Assembly (NCBI GenBank): GCA_963966185.1
Contig: CAWZYM010000172.1
Span: 637,501 to 701,500 of the forward strand
Reading direction: 5' to 3'
DNA: 64,000 bases
Source of the DNA: Rhabditoides inermis
Lineage: Eukaryota > Nematoda > Chromadorea > Rhabditida > Rhabditidae
Shown here: in pieces, positions 63,597 to 64,000 of the stretch
How positions within the stretch are numbered: the stretch's first letter is position 1
Layout: each line of letters begins with the position of its first letter
The notes under the pieces: generated by a model
What the model was told of the DNA's origin: nothing
What the model saw: the letters and a program-made list of their open reading frames with translations, nothing else
Databases searched by the model: none
Made by a program: the position numbers and the translations under genes

Positions 63597-64000
63597 CGAG
63601 CAGAACTGTGTCTATGAAGAGGAAGCGAGCCGTGATCTACACATGTATATTACCGGGAGCCCTCTACTGCTGCGAAACCTGGGCAATGGCAGAAGAACAT
63701 AAGGAGAAACTAAGGAGAATGTATAAATGCGAATCAACAACTATAGAAAAATCGACACTCCCTTTCAACTTGTTCAGGCGACTCGCCCGGATCTGCCCCG
63801 CTCGAGCAGACAGCGAGCACCGGCTTGTTCACTTGGATTGTCGCGTTGGGTGGATGGGTTGAATATATACAATATACGTTGCAGAACCTGCGAAACCCCA
63901 GTCTCAGAGACTACACATCACGTCACTGTGTTGAGGGGTTGGTGGGGGGATAAACAATTGCTAAAAAGTTAATCATCACTCTCTGATACACAAAATTTAG

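Larger units (their letters stand above)
62126..63870 (+). pseudogene. Degenerate non-LTR retrotransposon (RTE/LINE-type)
   Basis: Reverse-transcriptase pieces are spread over shifting frames: TAPGIDRIPTFMLQ (62.3 kb), FRPIAVSPTLYKLLTRILL and YQAGFRKNFSTIEHVHSI (62.5-62.6 kb), YEKAYDSVIWNGLW (62.62 kb), NVQRGVR (62.78 kb), LRYADDVV (62.88 kb, the catalytic YADD), FKYLGVTL (63.34 kb) and PGALYCCETWAMAEEHKEKL (63.66 kb). The order is that of a LINE RT, but frameshifts and stops make it inactive. Two TIR elements at 63003-63283 and 63433-63596 interrupt it. No endonuclease domain is visible upstream. Confidence 0.8.

Overview
The window is eukaryotic and almost certainly nematode. It contains recognisable C-terminal major sperm protein (MSP) sequence, genes made of many small exons with short introns and TTTCAG-type acceptors, nematode-style extracellular proteins (fibronectin-I/MIG-18-like repeats, ShKT-like domains, C-type lectin) and a 7TM chemoreceptor-like gene. 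All gene models below were assembled by hand from splice signals, reading phase and protein resemblance. No transcript or database support was available, and the species cannot be named from the sequence.

Layout. (1) About 2.0-22.4 kb is block copy 1: a small Lys-rich protein ending in a CaaX box (2.2-2.7 kb), a Thr-rich single-pass membrane protein (3.7-4.8 kb), a 4.1 kb tandem mobile insertion (4.9-9.0 kb), a chemoreceptor-like gene (10.0-11.4 kb, minus) and a 5'-truncated FN1/MIG-18-like gene (12.8-22.3 kb, minus). The introns of that last gene carry a MULE-like element and a Helitron. (2) 22.8-27.9 kb is a large inverted repeat whose arms each hold an MSP C-terminal fragment; an AT-rich centre and a one-sided 202-bp tandem array lie inside it. 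(3) 28.5-37.6 kb (minus) is a 33-exon secreted-protein gene: signal peptide, FN1-like repeats, ShKT-like domain, two Cys-rich modules, C-type lectin domain. (4) 38.3-43.1 kb holds gene remnants, including an EGF-repeat pseudogene. (5) About 44.0-60.4 kb is block copy 2 in direct orientation: both small genes again, then the complete FN1/MIG-18-like gene, which extends to its signal-peptide exon at 61.0 kb. That gene carries a recent gag-only Bel/Pao-like LTR element and 1.3 kb of GATT repeats in two introns. The chemoreceptor region is absent from this copy. (6) 62.1-63.9 kb is a dead non-LTR retrotransposon interrupted by two small TIR elements.

The two blocks serve as natural controls for each other. 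Several insertions in one copy (Helitron, MULE-like element, GATT expansion) face an unoccupied site in the other, so element ends and target sites can be read directly. Most intact genes encode secreted or cell-surface proteins, but nothing in the sequence shows that they act in one pathway. Much of the rest is small non-autonomous repeats: fold-back elements, a GGTCAGTC-ended MITE and a TIR family with a tRNA-like core.
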